A DNA stretch of 64,000 nucleotides from an uncultured Christensenella sp. (GTDB taxonomy: Bacteria > Bacillota > Clostridia > Christensenellales > Pumilibacteraceae). The notes under the pieces were generated by a model, which saw nothing but the letters and a program-made list of their open reading frames with translations, was not told the origin of the DNA and ran no database searches. Positions 31,601-35,883 of this stretch are shown in pieces. The translations under genes were made by a program, and so were the position numbers. The first letter of the stretch is position 1. Each line of letters starts with the position of its first letter. The DNA lies in assembly GCA_910585955.1 (NCBI GenBank), contig CAJUGC010000007.1:10171-74170 (forward strand), read 5' to 3'.

Positions 31601-32614
31601 GCCCAAGCCGTTGCGGTAAAAGCCGTTTTCGAGCGGAGCACGGTCGTAGTCGAGGTTGATTATAATAGGACTGTCCGCATTTTCGCCTATGGTAAGATAA
31701 GCGTCGATGTCAGTGGGAACAAACGGCTCGAGCGCGGTCTGCGCCTGAGTGGGAACGCTCTCGTAGTTGTTGAGATCGAGTACGATATCCGTTATACCGG
31801 CATATCTGACCTTAACAAAGAACGAACCCGACGCGCTGACGCCGCTTCTTAAATTTATATTTATCTCTTTAAAGTAAAAATAGTTTACTCCGTCAAAGAC
31901 CACGTCGTCTATACTGAAATCATCGGGCGGAGAAAAATCTTGACGAGTGGGAATATTGAATTCGTTGTTTCCGAGAGGCGTGGTATTGACAAAACCGTTG
32001 CTCATTACGGAATAAGCCTTGAATTCGGGATCTTTACCGAATACCGCCATTGTATCCGTGGCGTTCAAGATCTTATCGTATTTAGCCGTAATTCCCGCAG
32101 CATTGCTTTCCTGAATATTATTCAAAGAAAGCGTGCAAGAAAGTCCTTTATATGTCGCGTTTATTCCCGTATCCGTAAGTTCGAGCTCGACGCCGTCCGT
32201 AGCGCAAGAAATCGTTTCGCTGTTGCCGTCCGCATCCGTAAGCGTCAGATTTGTGAGAAGTTTGAGCATTTCCGTGCTCGTATTTGCGGCGTTTTTAACA
32301 AATGCAAAATACGAAAAATCGTCCGAGGGCACGGCAAACTCGCAACCGTCGGACAATAAATATGTATTATAATCGGTTTTCGTAACATTAGAAACTCCAT
32401 CGAGAGCGTTTGCCTTCAGATAGTACGGAGGATATTCTCCCGCTCTGTCCGTGTTTACCGAAAGAGCTATGCTTGTCGGATTTTCCACAGTCGCGGCTTC
32501 GGCATTTGTAAGCCGCGCAAATTGCGACGTCGCCGTAAAACCGATTGCCGACATAACCAATGCCAAAACTATGCCGACAAATGCCAAAACACTCTTTTTA
32601 TGCTCAACTCTCAT
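13664..32614 (-). CDS. Giant secreted repeat protein (6,316 residues), MBG/YDG-like and Ig-like modules
   Basis: One uninterrupted 18,951-bp frame, nearly 30 percent of the window. The start is firm: GGAGG lies 7 nt before the ATG at 32614. A signal peptide (VEHKKSVLAFVGIVLALVMS, cleavage-like site near NAEA-AT) is followed by a unique region of roughly 400 residues. Then come several tens of beta-rich modules of about 80-100 residues of two kinds. One has YxGxxH...AGTYxVxVSLxDxxNYxWxDG and ends in WTIxKA. The other resembles MBG/YDG repeats, with YGD near the start and NYDITF...GTFxI at the end; I see ten or more such ends. The C-terminus is one hydrophobic helix plus VRRKKLGY, with no LPXTG motif. 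Such proteins usually form long adhesive or protective surface fibres. No catalytic domain is apparent to me. It is co-transcribed with the 12621-13646 gene from the promoter at 32764-32792. Confidence 0.93.
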   Translation of the reverse strand: MRVEHKKSVLAFVGIVLALVMSAIGFTATSQFARLTNAEAATVENPTSIALSVNTDRAGEYPPYYLKANALDGVSNVTKTDYNTYLLSDGCEFAVPSDDFSYFAFVKNAANTSTEMLKLLTNLTLTDADGNSETISCATDGVELELTDTGINATYKGLSCTLSLNNIQESNAAGITAKYDKILNATDTMAVFGKDPEFKAYSVMSNGFVNTTPLGNNEFNIPTRQDFSPPDDFSIDDVVFDGVNYFYFKEININLRSGVSASGSFFVKVRYAGITDIVLDLNNYESVPTQAQTALEPFVPTDIDAYLTIGENADSPIIINLDYDRAPLENGFYRNGLGKYKIYYYEKGSTVPSISGKTDEELLQDETHTGGNELPTYMTSIVGTIRILYVVEANGKDQTNSVVACKDFDVSDIDILPAAIMAPTLNGVTALDWKKFEQSYVKSNGSDIGENLYGGYGAEIPVSLPVGYTDLWGFLLGREVKMTVLRGAETVGEYGYEYNGGNIQNVKIENGVSFAETADGSQYLVAENAGNYTVRFEIVGPDYKWDTAVGASSDTLLSYSVTVNPMKGSATLGIAKGVDEEGAENTVATFNYGSLLKTNGDIGYSIKYQPIDTELAWIFVDYDGTSSSWTSGIGETAGDATETEFEYSFLYYGKSTNGLYDVPASAPTSSVPTTPGTYYAIIKVEAFGNYAEAQSEPVEFIIKRQAIAFSWKYNLSGTPNYKSAPIYNAGKHDPSDYIYIVNESSGEVLASTDWNFYTDDTFATVLTDYQPIVAGKHTLYLKLSEEKSDLYEWSPETVSGIDDGIFEAGDSGAGKATLYFEIEKYVGNDLGVSISGWTYEDNANEPVDSAPTYYKEIKHIFVEKDVYDTAKTAADALSGDDRGFVAKYIITNSLTFTTDAPVNAGDYFVLAYITSEYGENSDDFTSYNYCEAAKGFTVDKKGVVKPTLGMVDFTFDKNAQTVELLNYDGTNMTVSISAALPGNTSVSADSVLGKLTATNADTYTITVKIAAEYFKNHKWDDPSVSGDTFSFTWTIKPYTLKSIGRTLEKESEYSSSKQTVVLSDDANASDEFFDYSLINASVSGNPYINGVLDTNKSFISTSLLSQDANKVWTFGATYAGKYVVELSLNDTNYIWDTNARSYELTFDITPVKLGANNVDWGTEFSYIYDGLEHKPAPLFKELKGSDALTASVSVKNGEEAVARVTEVGNYVMTLDDMSGANLTGILDGMDYNIAYGYVMPETAENVTYHAFAITSALLLAPTFTDDVVEYNGSAFDIIDYIEDYAKNYIIGDVAQIKFTAYKNGTEAVGGNEPQDTLSLTDVVWQSIASDKATIGSYTVVVTLRDPENYKWKAKSDDSVGTDNAPVSLTFKITPALVDFVLSQDASEEKPYVVGYDGVEHDFIDIIQNYVGIENHITVSGGKHTDVNRAAFGDAVNSYEVTVGLDDKTKYNYVWADGSSDPSQGYNIADKTYFMRVDPAALEVDWADLEQTYSGSYLSPTASVSNHFEVEDNKSLVLSLEYLEGKDNTGTSGGLANVTDAGYYTAYVVGLTGEGAENYKIDFSSAAAVKPKANFTIIRAAVVKPTIETALGAGNSLGEYDKSEHDVVIKNYDSARMSYAANAHDVRGKDVGSITVPHSADDSNKKITVSVKRAGDYFVTFTLSDGKNYCFEDGSTAPDAENDNTVTLDFKLERKAVNAPTLSRSTTREAGKIFVPVLYSTYGETVADKKYSEAKDAVSSVDFDLGGDWVVSANIVYGNVTSDAVGIYDITLTLSLLTDDESIYDYAFVKEEVDENTMSTLGIEDTLLDFETVLKVQYRITGSVFELEFTIQSADGTAVAEWTYGDDVTGFRFHTDSVIPSDYVPAQREAVYYVYNEDDKSYAAYTGETVSTGSDDITNKADFFAALPKSAGRYRAAVIYRTGDSTGNGVYEYEQRYIVEFAIEKKEVAFDWQSSEVNGVTYDAVENMFAAIYDGNSHMGFAAVTNSQYGDTLGLQIGLAGDAMDNPVDVKLDADKNATYYDIEIKSITGEAAANYVLPTSGLQSKLTIDKRSVTLNAGDASHIFGSKITSDGANLNIDGANLVRITDGDFVASDNISLDSFAVTAKKSDGAYVLYNTSVGNYKTVITPRAELTNYDITYVDGVFDVEQKVIEVQWNSDKFVYDGTDQFANYNGKFVWYEDVDANKVALESVDISGQDTIFKRAGRYDFAVTAVSDANYRLAVSGESEYDSLTRSIEMQKRTVNIAAKDVTTIYGDVVGSYPLGWVYVEGTDKFVEDGGIEIESGNSAPSVLSFGFASTAVGTSSVGSYETYLVYNGGNFTGQITLDDFTVNVEKGAHTIEKYELKETDIVWNESSFVYNANDRTTQTLGLATYADRGDGSTHELLLAAVSESGAEVEFKNAGDYTLAVSSLQSDSTANLKLPDGYDLAWKSADKYTIAKREVEISVEDSESVYGEKIGSEKRVWNYVSTVKFCDDDENAGIDGFTSDINIRVAGGEGVDDERTDVGFCDLELFHGNDKFIATGGKAEFANYSVVFTNGEITVRPRELKIDVKNLEHIYGSDEVFDTPLVSRLAEISASQIVGGGLASFDTIVDVLTATTPANPDGRVRAEAKNGYAVTLSLNTDAKGDNYIVKFKPVSAAGDTLAEVILNSDVLNESAQKTSEVAAYYNIKTASFEDIQVVSYSESGIAYDGAVHAAISSKSVSYYGTTKSEARKTATENVSDNNLGWAYALSTETVAPDASAFASEIPEVLNAGTYYLYYRISADNHETEIGYVTVTVTKKEVVLSVSANIYYGENTPDLQYFNYDFDGLGENESITFASASGGKVSFKAVRAIGGKELPLEGWIDGTLDISTDYIAGDSVGTYRVKVENLGFAAGNYVFNIAPEEQNIVSVEKLPVIITVGDIEDSYWFNGAGSGRDLNVRAENGFTLTTGVKDIAGNSITDVYAGDKSVGTHEYEKLFFIKSGAFVYDANGNRTDMNGVGTYTVTYERRELGGVNGNYDLSFTLGSHKVVPADIELTLKGYNADYDENEHDLIVSTASDGVLASPADKERPSGASILDFKYALIKVSEGDGKIEDYAPSDENGYDLDSVPKLIDAGTYYVYYMISGENHNTVTGSLTAEIAKVYNGWKTDKEYAIAKSYWSYGSYDLSANEETKPEANFKRVPSGGETLPEISLFGGEDFATLVGEYSMSGEHWSWLTDTISGETYNNGQLLGAGVYKVVVSVDGNDNFYDLESEYEITVNKAELSLAPKAATITYGDALDFDSLKFEIGSFKNGEDFSSEIRNEVLRLEAGYGNDESFTHYAAGFENGSVSNTYYIRFVGGVQSILEGMEVLKNYAPVLETATLTVNKKPLSIHINNAENKYNFNISSGEKEDPAAIDTDLTSAENKDAAGYYYDGENRPFGAEIPVHIVTDAFIYDESGNLAVSTKDVGKYPIYAEENKYAANYDISYEGSYSGGTKGTFEIKQAELNINVSVWHSIDGSETEASVAASGREYVGTYSGYAWEFKAECVNADFDDVTFRTVYRSALSGIDYTGVAPKNAGTYYLRFIANNNNNYTFAGSADDYVMKVNPLSVAVDMRLYEDASGTEALTGSVEYKQSPYAVKLSSVPEAVPDPDREDFENFINISYRKDNESVSSPLNAGSYLATATVTELAYGNYVLDETSRNFQFTITKKKINVVTTIGDTSAVYDGNDITFSLAGCSSLTDPNRENGYVMTYEIEYADNLGSAPSKFGDGHFAAGTFGFGAVNAGSYAVKVKLEFTDDYEWIGFAGDTVTLNYTITQKSLYVKASNEKIEYGDRFDGSAGSTHNLLYKGLVQGHIGQQGTQGNEIPSAGIIGVGKEIDISSVTYAAVDSSANAHTTASAAGEIFTIIPNSDEFVSNNYNIVVNHSSFGSGTLTVVGRKITVEIKDASRTYTGSKHDEWIQSELEASLASGGNTGKYIILKSGDLTGNEGNDTVADLGITLKIGGGNETDCSLKGFAISADYTNKNYDIAFTGSWSTGTDGTFTIEKKTLEVFVGVSGDEGKAHSVVYGDALIYNATYSGFVPQGNVGETGNLSALSWLFLSGSISYKTVLTAGSGAAEYTIGESHVGDEYKVTIDDITLQNYKFDINEGTIAILPRTIGASLTAKTVTFAADNAHLPVVQNAPVAFTNTVFGFASEIFAYSYDGVLKDGTAVSSLTDVSRAGDYTVTLNLITNENGEYDYLFAGSVASYTFADRYEIAKQVVRLEWTTQTFEFAEGRADENTIPNYDGVILDRSGIMLGGAVDMEIDGGIRIGEGGKGLVLPVIKSGNYSIVLSLKPDYANDYILVNRDSPQSQTVTLSFNTFVSEINLTISMSGWTYGDTAVEPKLKATEAGGKDFALDENATIAISYALLSEETIASLDSKNLWNMSLTQNDINSLDGTRTYGVSPVNAGAYMVRATGSVDYTYESSDTGTTETKRIPVQAWFAFRIAKDKIDVPLFDEEGADKVYGGSLLSATVSGYREGIMSMTYAEAFELKAGTITLHTSSAGAHELTVSLINDTNYEWNEFTPSEHTKLENGNVIITWTVTAGTNTVSGLTVQTGIYYGETYDSTGVSALFGGVITYMYASRDTDSTDPSMVPEGLDWKVGFPKGVGKYWIGATSQGGEDDYASETAYAACEIVKAVLAVRPKDTALTYGEAFTIEGNYELVGAMYDDLPVLGGLPSATVSNENGNYFVGADVGEYAIRISGLSGVAVSGELANNYSVTFDGSETATLTVNKKSITVIINSQEATYDGTSDHALDESMGEKNGWYVLNNALVTNETTQALDTLGIALSLPDNCMNVGNYPISYKFTSVGKNDNYDITVTPSGRFVINSLTLTVTEATAGGTLVYNRGNAPTGNLSLTLKYVYDGSEQTLTVDSATASTTILNENETFVLRYSGVSNNGATYSNSPSLPLFAGSGYTVGLVSGTNSGNITLIGASAAFAVEKYTLDGALIQNAASLKNVLKVAYTGHEYSIDGDVANRVVTLGSALYPLPSGVDKLFTVTASDKEVSAGTYGFTLTLENAVFHNYKWASVEVASREFTFEIEKAANVVRWTGANPGELSWVYDGTLHEGGLGVTADFGQETKIYLVSSTENGTYEEFDSVRHTRKGTYYVKVRIPETNDYTEATTSEYKVCDISARRINLVFAGDDEYIGGVYGDTSMSARDYDFTDAVTGLADFDDLKAGISVSIVYVGSSFGGVASDGLMPTLAGRYKVRISLSGESAHNFELANATSGYVEGNYIVARQAVYGDRIVVESFDFDGFAHTAEDSVKKNEFYGVKYELDGEAIENINASHYSFVLKLIDSDNFYWFTHTEDQTAETINKFRSFSYHIKTVDVVNAELDKLSFVKNGVKVEVSESDLNSETMLWTYKDVISDVTATVVVTVRTESGREFELTNRTYGTFDSFIELQYYSENYAQWGRLLPEDAGIHKIRVNIERTVNINAPTSTSEYDFGVEKFALETPTLTDTGTGWIYTGNRLTAYMDGSFDNDVMRVSFSDVSTEGGRFTVGAVKAGSHEITVDIRSSHTRNYMWKDGSSSLVIVWKIEKARNGLKHFDDISKIYGEEYASEAIADFGQVQFAYYDKDGKLLAGAPRASGDYFIEAYVDGSDDYYGVAASRVKLHISKKEIVVLPTSGSVVYGNEYTHDDRGFLVEDGSFEYGDGYAVISGAPVYYTAYRAGNAVGSMQTIAISGVGTLEAENYTFKAGENLASLTVTKRPITILIGDQSASYNGEILLDETKWTIHESTPKFGSDIIAITLSIEGGLPTSVGRYRIIGEAVSGGNNSNENYDITFRDGTYVVNALIITVTGIDVPSGLVFGETAGAKATFTVEGVDGALESGAFVGRVEILVVYYDDTTGITYGSMPASAGTYRAMIELAPASDGNNNQNYRLGGTLSKVFTIARRAIDETSIENSAKAAGLLDSVYSGFLRVPSADAIARIEGFAPIDGMYTVSCAGGINVGEYSLLLTFTSDFVRNYKWLHSEGSVASLTYTITKNMDNTVSAKFENADSATFEYDGNSIEKRLESRLVVNALLGGDNVFFEYASVSGDTLGEYSRAVPSAVGDYRVRAVVRDTTDYSGAVSTALRFEITPRRITADFAECGGMYMSAIVPASAIFAYADESFSDDRLLKTAEHSVYYYGTSYDGTFSHTLEDGITVVPVKAGAYKAAIVLQNENFVFVSQGKETNTIETDFIVARKRLELPAQDGGKYEVDDTKYTLTPSGFDETVMTISGNSANKNGDYTAIVSLKDKANYEWANGTSDDFEMSWTLKKDAPVDFIATVSVLSTMTVAAGALLVVMLVRRKKLGY

Positions 32615-32704
32615 AACCTATCCTCCGATTTTACGCGGCAAACTTAAATTCGTATATTAACTTCACGGGCACATTTAATATTCAGTTTACAACGAAAACC
32701 AAAT

Positions 32705-32724
32705 AAAACGGACATACCCGTTTT
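32705..32724 (-). promoter_or_regulatory. Leader hairpin of the giant-protein message
   Basis: A perfect 7-bp stem AAAACGG / CCGTTTT with a 6-nt loop inside the roughly 140-nt leader of the giant gene, 91 nt upstream of the ATG. Possibly an mRNA-stabilising 5' structure. Confidence 0.45.
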
Positions 32725-32763
32725 GCGCATACATATATTACGCAATGTTTTTATTGCATTTTT

Positions 32764-32792
32764 ATTATATCACACGACTTTGTCGTTTTCAA
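32764..32792 (-). promoter_or_regulatory. Promoter of the giant-protein operon with a palindrome in its spacer
   Basis: Minus strand: -35 TTGAAA (32787-32792), 17-nt spacer, -10 TATAAT (32764-32769). The spacer region contains ACGACAAAGTCGT, a 5-bp inverted repeat around AAA, placed where a bound regulator would block polymerase. Confidence 0.8.
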
Positions 32793-32985
32793 GTGTTTTA
32801 AGGAAATTTTTAGATATTTTTTAAATTAAGCACAATACGTCCCGTACCGTTTAAAACACACACTTTTCCCATGAAAAAAACTCAATTGAGAATTTTACCA
32901 AAAAAGTACAATTTACTTTGCTTCGTAAAGACATAATGTCCTAATATAATATTTACAAATATTCTGCGACTGTTTTATTCGCTTT

Positions 32986-33480
32986 TTACAAATATCTTAT
33001 GATTTTCAAGGGTTTATCTGCTTTGCGTGCTTTTTGAATAGTACCGTATGTACCGCCGTAAGTCTGACCGCCCCAGACCGCCAAGACAAAATCCGAATTT
33101 TCCACCATGTATTCATTTCGTTTTGCCATACAAAAATCGGTATAATGCGGGCAAAGAGTCACTACTTTATCGGCTTTGCTCATAACGGATTCCCGCCGAG
33201 CCTTCCAAAACTTACTCCACGATCGAGCCTGCTCGGGACACGGTACCGCACATTCGAGCGTTATCCCTTCCGTTTCACCCATAAGTTCTATGACTGCTTC
33301 GGCACAAAAAATATCAGCACCGCGAGCCATACCGGATATAAACTTACAATAGCCGTTGCCGGCAAGCTCGGAAACGGCGACAAATATTTGTCTTTTAAGT
33401 TCAAGGCAACGAGGATCGTCCTCGTCTTCTCCCCAAGGAAAGCTCTCGGGACGACTGCCCGTAAAACAACAGGTTTTCAT
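32986..33480 (-). CDS. SLOG-family (DUF1273/YpsA-like) nucleotide-binding protein
   Basis: A 164-residue protein from ATG at 33480. It shows the SLOG/DprA-like Rossmann fold marks of the DUF1273 family: the start MKTCCFTGSRPESFPWGEDED, the FISGMARGADIFCAEAV motif (Gly-rich loop, about 55-72) and the C-terminal NSDFVLAVWGGQTYGGTYGTIQKA. SLOG proteins bind nucleotide-like ligands such as ADP-ribose or NAD derivatives; YpsA has been tied to cell division and oxidative stress in Bacillota, but the ligand is not visible here. No good ribosome binding site precedes the ATG; a TTG 33 nt further upstream is less likely because the family motif starts at the ATG. It is the last gene after a 369-residue protein and gpsA. 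Confidence 0.85.
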   Translation of the reverse strand: MKTCCFTGSRPESFPWGEDEDDPRCLELKRQIFVAVSELAGNGYCKFISGMARGADIFCAEAVIELMGETEGITLECAVPCPEQARSWSKFWKARRESVMSKADKVVTLCPHYTDFCMAKRNEYMVENSDFVLAVWGGQTYGGTYGTIQKARKADKPLKIIRYL

Positions 33481-33500
33481 TTTTAGAAGATTTAATGCTT

Positions 33501-33602
33501 TGATACGGCACAAAGAAGAACAATGTCGGCTAAACTTAGCCGAGCAAAAGCTCTATAGCGCGAAGTGAATGCCAACAAGCTTACAAAGTTTTTACGCCGT
33601 CA
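33501..33602 (-). repeat. Stop-codon-anchored palindromic element, copy A
   Basis: On the minus strand it starts with the gpsA stop codon TGA. Imperfect terminal inverted repeats TGACGGCGTAAA and TGATACGGCACAAA enclose a perfect 8-bp hairpin, TCGGCTAA/TTAGCCGA (33526-33543). It shares CATTCA, CGCGCTAT and GCTCGGCTAAG with copy B. The gap between gpsA and the SLOG gene consists mostly of this element. Confidence 0.5.
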
Positions 33603-34565
33603 GAGGTAGAATTCGTCTTTGGTCGAACGATCGAAAAGCCTTTCGAGCGCCTCCTTCGGAGGAGTATGATTACAAATCATTTCGTAAACCTCGCGGGTAA
33701 TCGGCATATCGACTCCGTACTTATCCGCAAGAACGCACAATGCGCCTGCCGTAGGCACGCCCTCGGCAAGGCGGTCGAACTTTTCGCCGCGCGCATAGCT
33801 TTCGCCCCACATACGATTATGAGAATATTGGGAAAAAAGAGTGGTTTCGTAATCACCGAGGTGACAAAGTCCGTAAGCCGAAAATTCGCTGCCGCCGAGA
33901 GCCTTCGTAAGCCGCGCCACTTCCCTGCTGCCGCGAGCCATAAGCGGACCTTTCAGCTCGGACAGTTTCATTCCGTCAAGCATTCCCGCAACTATTCCCA
34001 TGACGTTTTTAGCCGCCGCTCCGACTTCGGTACCTATTATGTCGCCACCGCAATAAAAGCGAATGAGATCGCTCTTGAACGCGTCCGCGAGACGGCGTGT
34101 AAGTTCGGGAGTATAGGAGTCTATGACCATGCAATTGGGAATACCTTTGACAAACGACTGTATGTGCCCGGGTCCCACCCACACGGCGAGACTGTTTTTA
34201 TCTATGCCCTCTTCGATTGCGACTTCGCTGAGACGTTTGCCGCTCGACTCTTCTATGCCCTTCATACAGAGCACGAAAGTCTTGCCGCTTATATCGTACT
34301 TTTTTATGCGCTTTACAAAACCGCGAAGCCCCTGCGCGCTTATGGAAATAATGATCGTCTCTGCGTGCGCAATCGCCTTGCCGAGATCGTCGGTAAGTTC
34401 TATTTCGGGAGGAAACGTCACATATTCGTTGGCGCGCGTCGCCTTTAAAATATCGTAGCTTTTTTCTCCGACCATGCCCCAGCTTACCGTCTTATTGCCT
34501 ATTCTATTGTTATACCAAGCGAGAAACGAACCCCACCTGCCGCAACCGAGCACCGATACTTTCAT
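33600..34565 (-). CDS. gpsA: Glycerol-3-phosphate dehydrogenase (NAD(P)H)
   Basis: Reduces dihydroxyacetone phosphate to sn-glycerol-3-phosphate, the entry to phospholipid and teichoic acid backbones. 321 residues, near the family norm. Seen: the N-terminal dinucleotide loop VLGCGRWGSFLA, slightly atypical for the usual GxGSWGTALA; the KGIE motif (LCMKGIEESSGKRLSE); VWVGPGH where many relatives have LSGPSFA; the catalytic Lys region GAAAKNVMGIVAGM near 190; and the RGSREVARL stretch. It is the middle gene of an operon: a 369-residue protein upstream and a SLOG protein downstream, with palindromic elements in both spacers. Confidence 0.9.
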   Translation of the reverse strand: MKVSVLGCGRWGSFLAWYNNRIGNKTVSWGMVGEKSYDILKATRANEYVTFPPEIELTDDLGKAIAHAETIIISISAQGLRGFVKRIKKYDISGKTFVLCMKGIEESSGKRLSEVAIEEGIDKNSLAVWVGPGHIQSFVKGIPNCMVIDSYTPELTRRLADAFKSDLIRFYCGGDIIGTEVGAAAKNVMGIVAGMLDGMKLSELKGPLMARGSREVARLTKALGGSEFSAYGLCHLGDYETTLFSQYSHNRMWGESYARGEKFDRLAEGVPTAGALCVLADKYGVDMPITREVYEMICNHTPPKEALERLFDRSTKDEFYL

Positions 34566-34596
34566 TATAATCTTTTCCTCCTGTCAAAAATATCCG

Positions 34597-34682
34597 TGAA
34601 AACACAGCCGCGCGTCCGACGTGCTTAGCCGAGCGCATAGCGCGACCGCCACGAAGCGCAGCGTAGCATGAATGTGTTTTCA
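34597..34682 (-). repeat. Stop-codon-anchored palindromic element, copy B
   Basis: Perfect 10-bp terminal inverted repeats (TGAAAACACA), the first of which includes the TGA stop codon of the 34680-35789 gene. The 86-nt interior is GC-rich and can fold back over most of its length. It shares CATTCAT, GGCGG and GCTATGCGCTC with copy C. No U-tract follows. Confidence 0.7.
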
Positions 34683-35789
34683 GGCAAGCATACCCGCATA
34701 GCGCGGCAACAGCACATTATTGTAGTAATCGCGCATACTGTAATTGTTTCCGTTTATGTTTATGTGACCGAGATCGCCGCGCCATACGTCGTCGTTGGTC
34801 GTAATTCCGCCATAATAAGCGCTTGAAGAAAGCGCGGTCAAAAACGCGCTCGCGCTGTCCGCAAAGTTCGAGAGAGCGCGGAATACATAAAGTCCGTGAA
34901 GCGCGCTTTCCGCATCCGTTACCGTCATAGATACAGCATAATTTTTCAAAAGACCGAACTTGCTTTCTATATTTTTGAGCAACATTGTTTTGCCCTCGCG
35001 CGTGACAAGCGGCTCGAACCACCCCGTAAGCACAGTGTCCTTAATTGCGGCAATACTCCCGAGATCGTTTTCCGAAAGAGCGCCGAAGCTTTCGACGCCC
35101 GCTCGCTTGAAATCATGATCTATCATAGCGGACAGCATATTGAGCGCCTCGCAAATCTCGTCTATGTTGTTGCCCGTCGGCGCAAACTCGAGATTGACGA
35201 ACATATTCGAAAAAATCGTCGTATCCGACTGCTCGCCGGCATATATCCATTTGTCGCGCTCGCCGAGTTCGATACGCGCAAGATAGTTGTAGCGTACTAA
35301 ATAGTCGCGATAGCTGTAAAGCGACGGATGGTAGTAATAAGGTTGATCTCCGCGCTTAATGTTGTACTCGTCTATAAGACGGTTGCGCTCGGCTATACGC
35401 GGAACGGCAAGATACTCGTCCGTATATTTTTTTACTTGCGCGGCTCGCTCCTCTTTTTCGACTTCGCTTGTCGCAGAGCCGTAAAGAGAGATAGAAAGCG
35501 AACAAGCGTTGTTGAGAGCAAGCACATATTTCGAATCGAGTTCGGGAGACAACTCCTCGTATTTGCCGCGCTCGCGTTTCAAAAAGCTTTCCGCACATTC
35601 GAGCGCGCGTGATTTGTTGCCGAAATCGCCGTACAGAAGCATAGCACGATACGGAAAAAAAGTCGTGAAAAGAGCGGCAGCAAGCATTATGGCTACAAAC
35701 GCATAAACCACCGTCTTAATCGTTGTCTTTGCTATGAGAACGCCGATTTCCGCTTCCTCGGCGCGAACTTCTTCGTTGTCTTGCGTCAT
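34680..35789 (-). CDS. Unknown membrane-anchored protein
   Basis: A 369-residue protein I do not recognise. A charged, acidic N-terminus precedes one membrane helix (about 25-47, TVVYAFVAIMLAAALFTTFF). The rest, predicted to be outside, is mostly helical with many Tyr and charged residues and looks like TPR-like or all-alpha packing (RALECAESFLKRERGKYEELS, YVLALNNACSLSISLYGSA). No signal cleavage site, catalytic motif or metal cluster is seen. Ribosome binding site AAGGAG 9 nt before the ATG. It heads the operon with gpsA and the SLOG gene, from the promoter at 35821-35849; a role at the envelope is the most that can be said. Confidence 0.65.
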   Translation of the reverse strand: MTQDNEEVRAEEAEIGVLIAKTTIKTVVYAFVAIMLAAALFTTFFPYRAMLLYGDFGNKSRALECAESFLKRERGKYEELSPELDSKYVLALNNACSLSISLYGSATSEVEKEERAAQVKKYTDEYLAVPRIAERNRLIDEYNIKRGDQPYYYHPSLYSYRDYLVRYNYLARIELGERDKWIYAGEQSDTTIFSNMFVNLEFAPTGNNIDEICEALNMLSAMIDHDFKRAGVESFGALSENDLGSIAAIKDTVLTGWFEPLVTREGKTMLLKNIESKFGLLKNYAVSMTVTDAESALHGLYVFRALSNFADSASAFLTALSSSAYYGGITTNDDVWRGDLGHININGNNYSMRDYYNNVLLPRYAGMLA

Positions 35790-35820
35790 TTAAGACAGCT
35801 CCTTACATAGAACTGCCTTA

Positions 35821-35849
35821 AGTATAACACATTATTCGCAGATTGAAAA
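35821..35849 (-). promoter_or_regulatory. Promoter of the 369-residue gene, gpsA and SLOG operon
   Basis: Minus strand: -35 TTTTCA (35844-35849, 4 of 6 consensus), 17-nt spacer, -10 TATACT (35821-35826), about 32 nt before the ATG. Confidence 0.6.
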
Positions 35850-35883
35850 GTGTTTTAAGCTAAATATTCGGCGCTACGACCTG

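Larger units (their letters stand above)
32615..32985. other. Control region upstream of the giant gene
   Basis: About 370 nt without a gene. It holds the promoter (32764-32792) and the leader hairpin (32705-32724) of the giant gene. Beyond the promoter is an AT-rich stretch with a 10-bp perfect palindrome, CTCAATTGAG (about 32881-32890), and no clear terminator for the SLOG gene, which ends at 32986. Confidence 0.6.
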
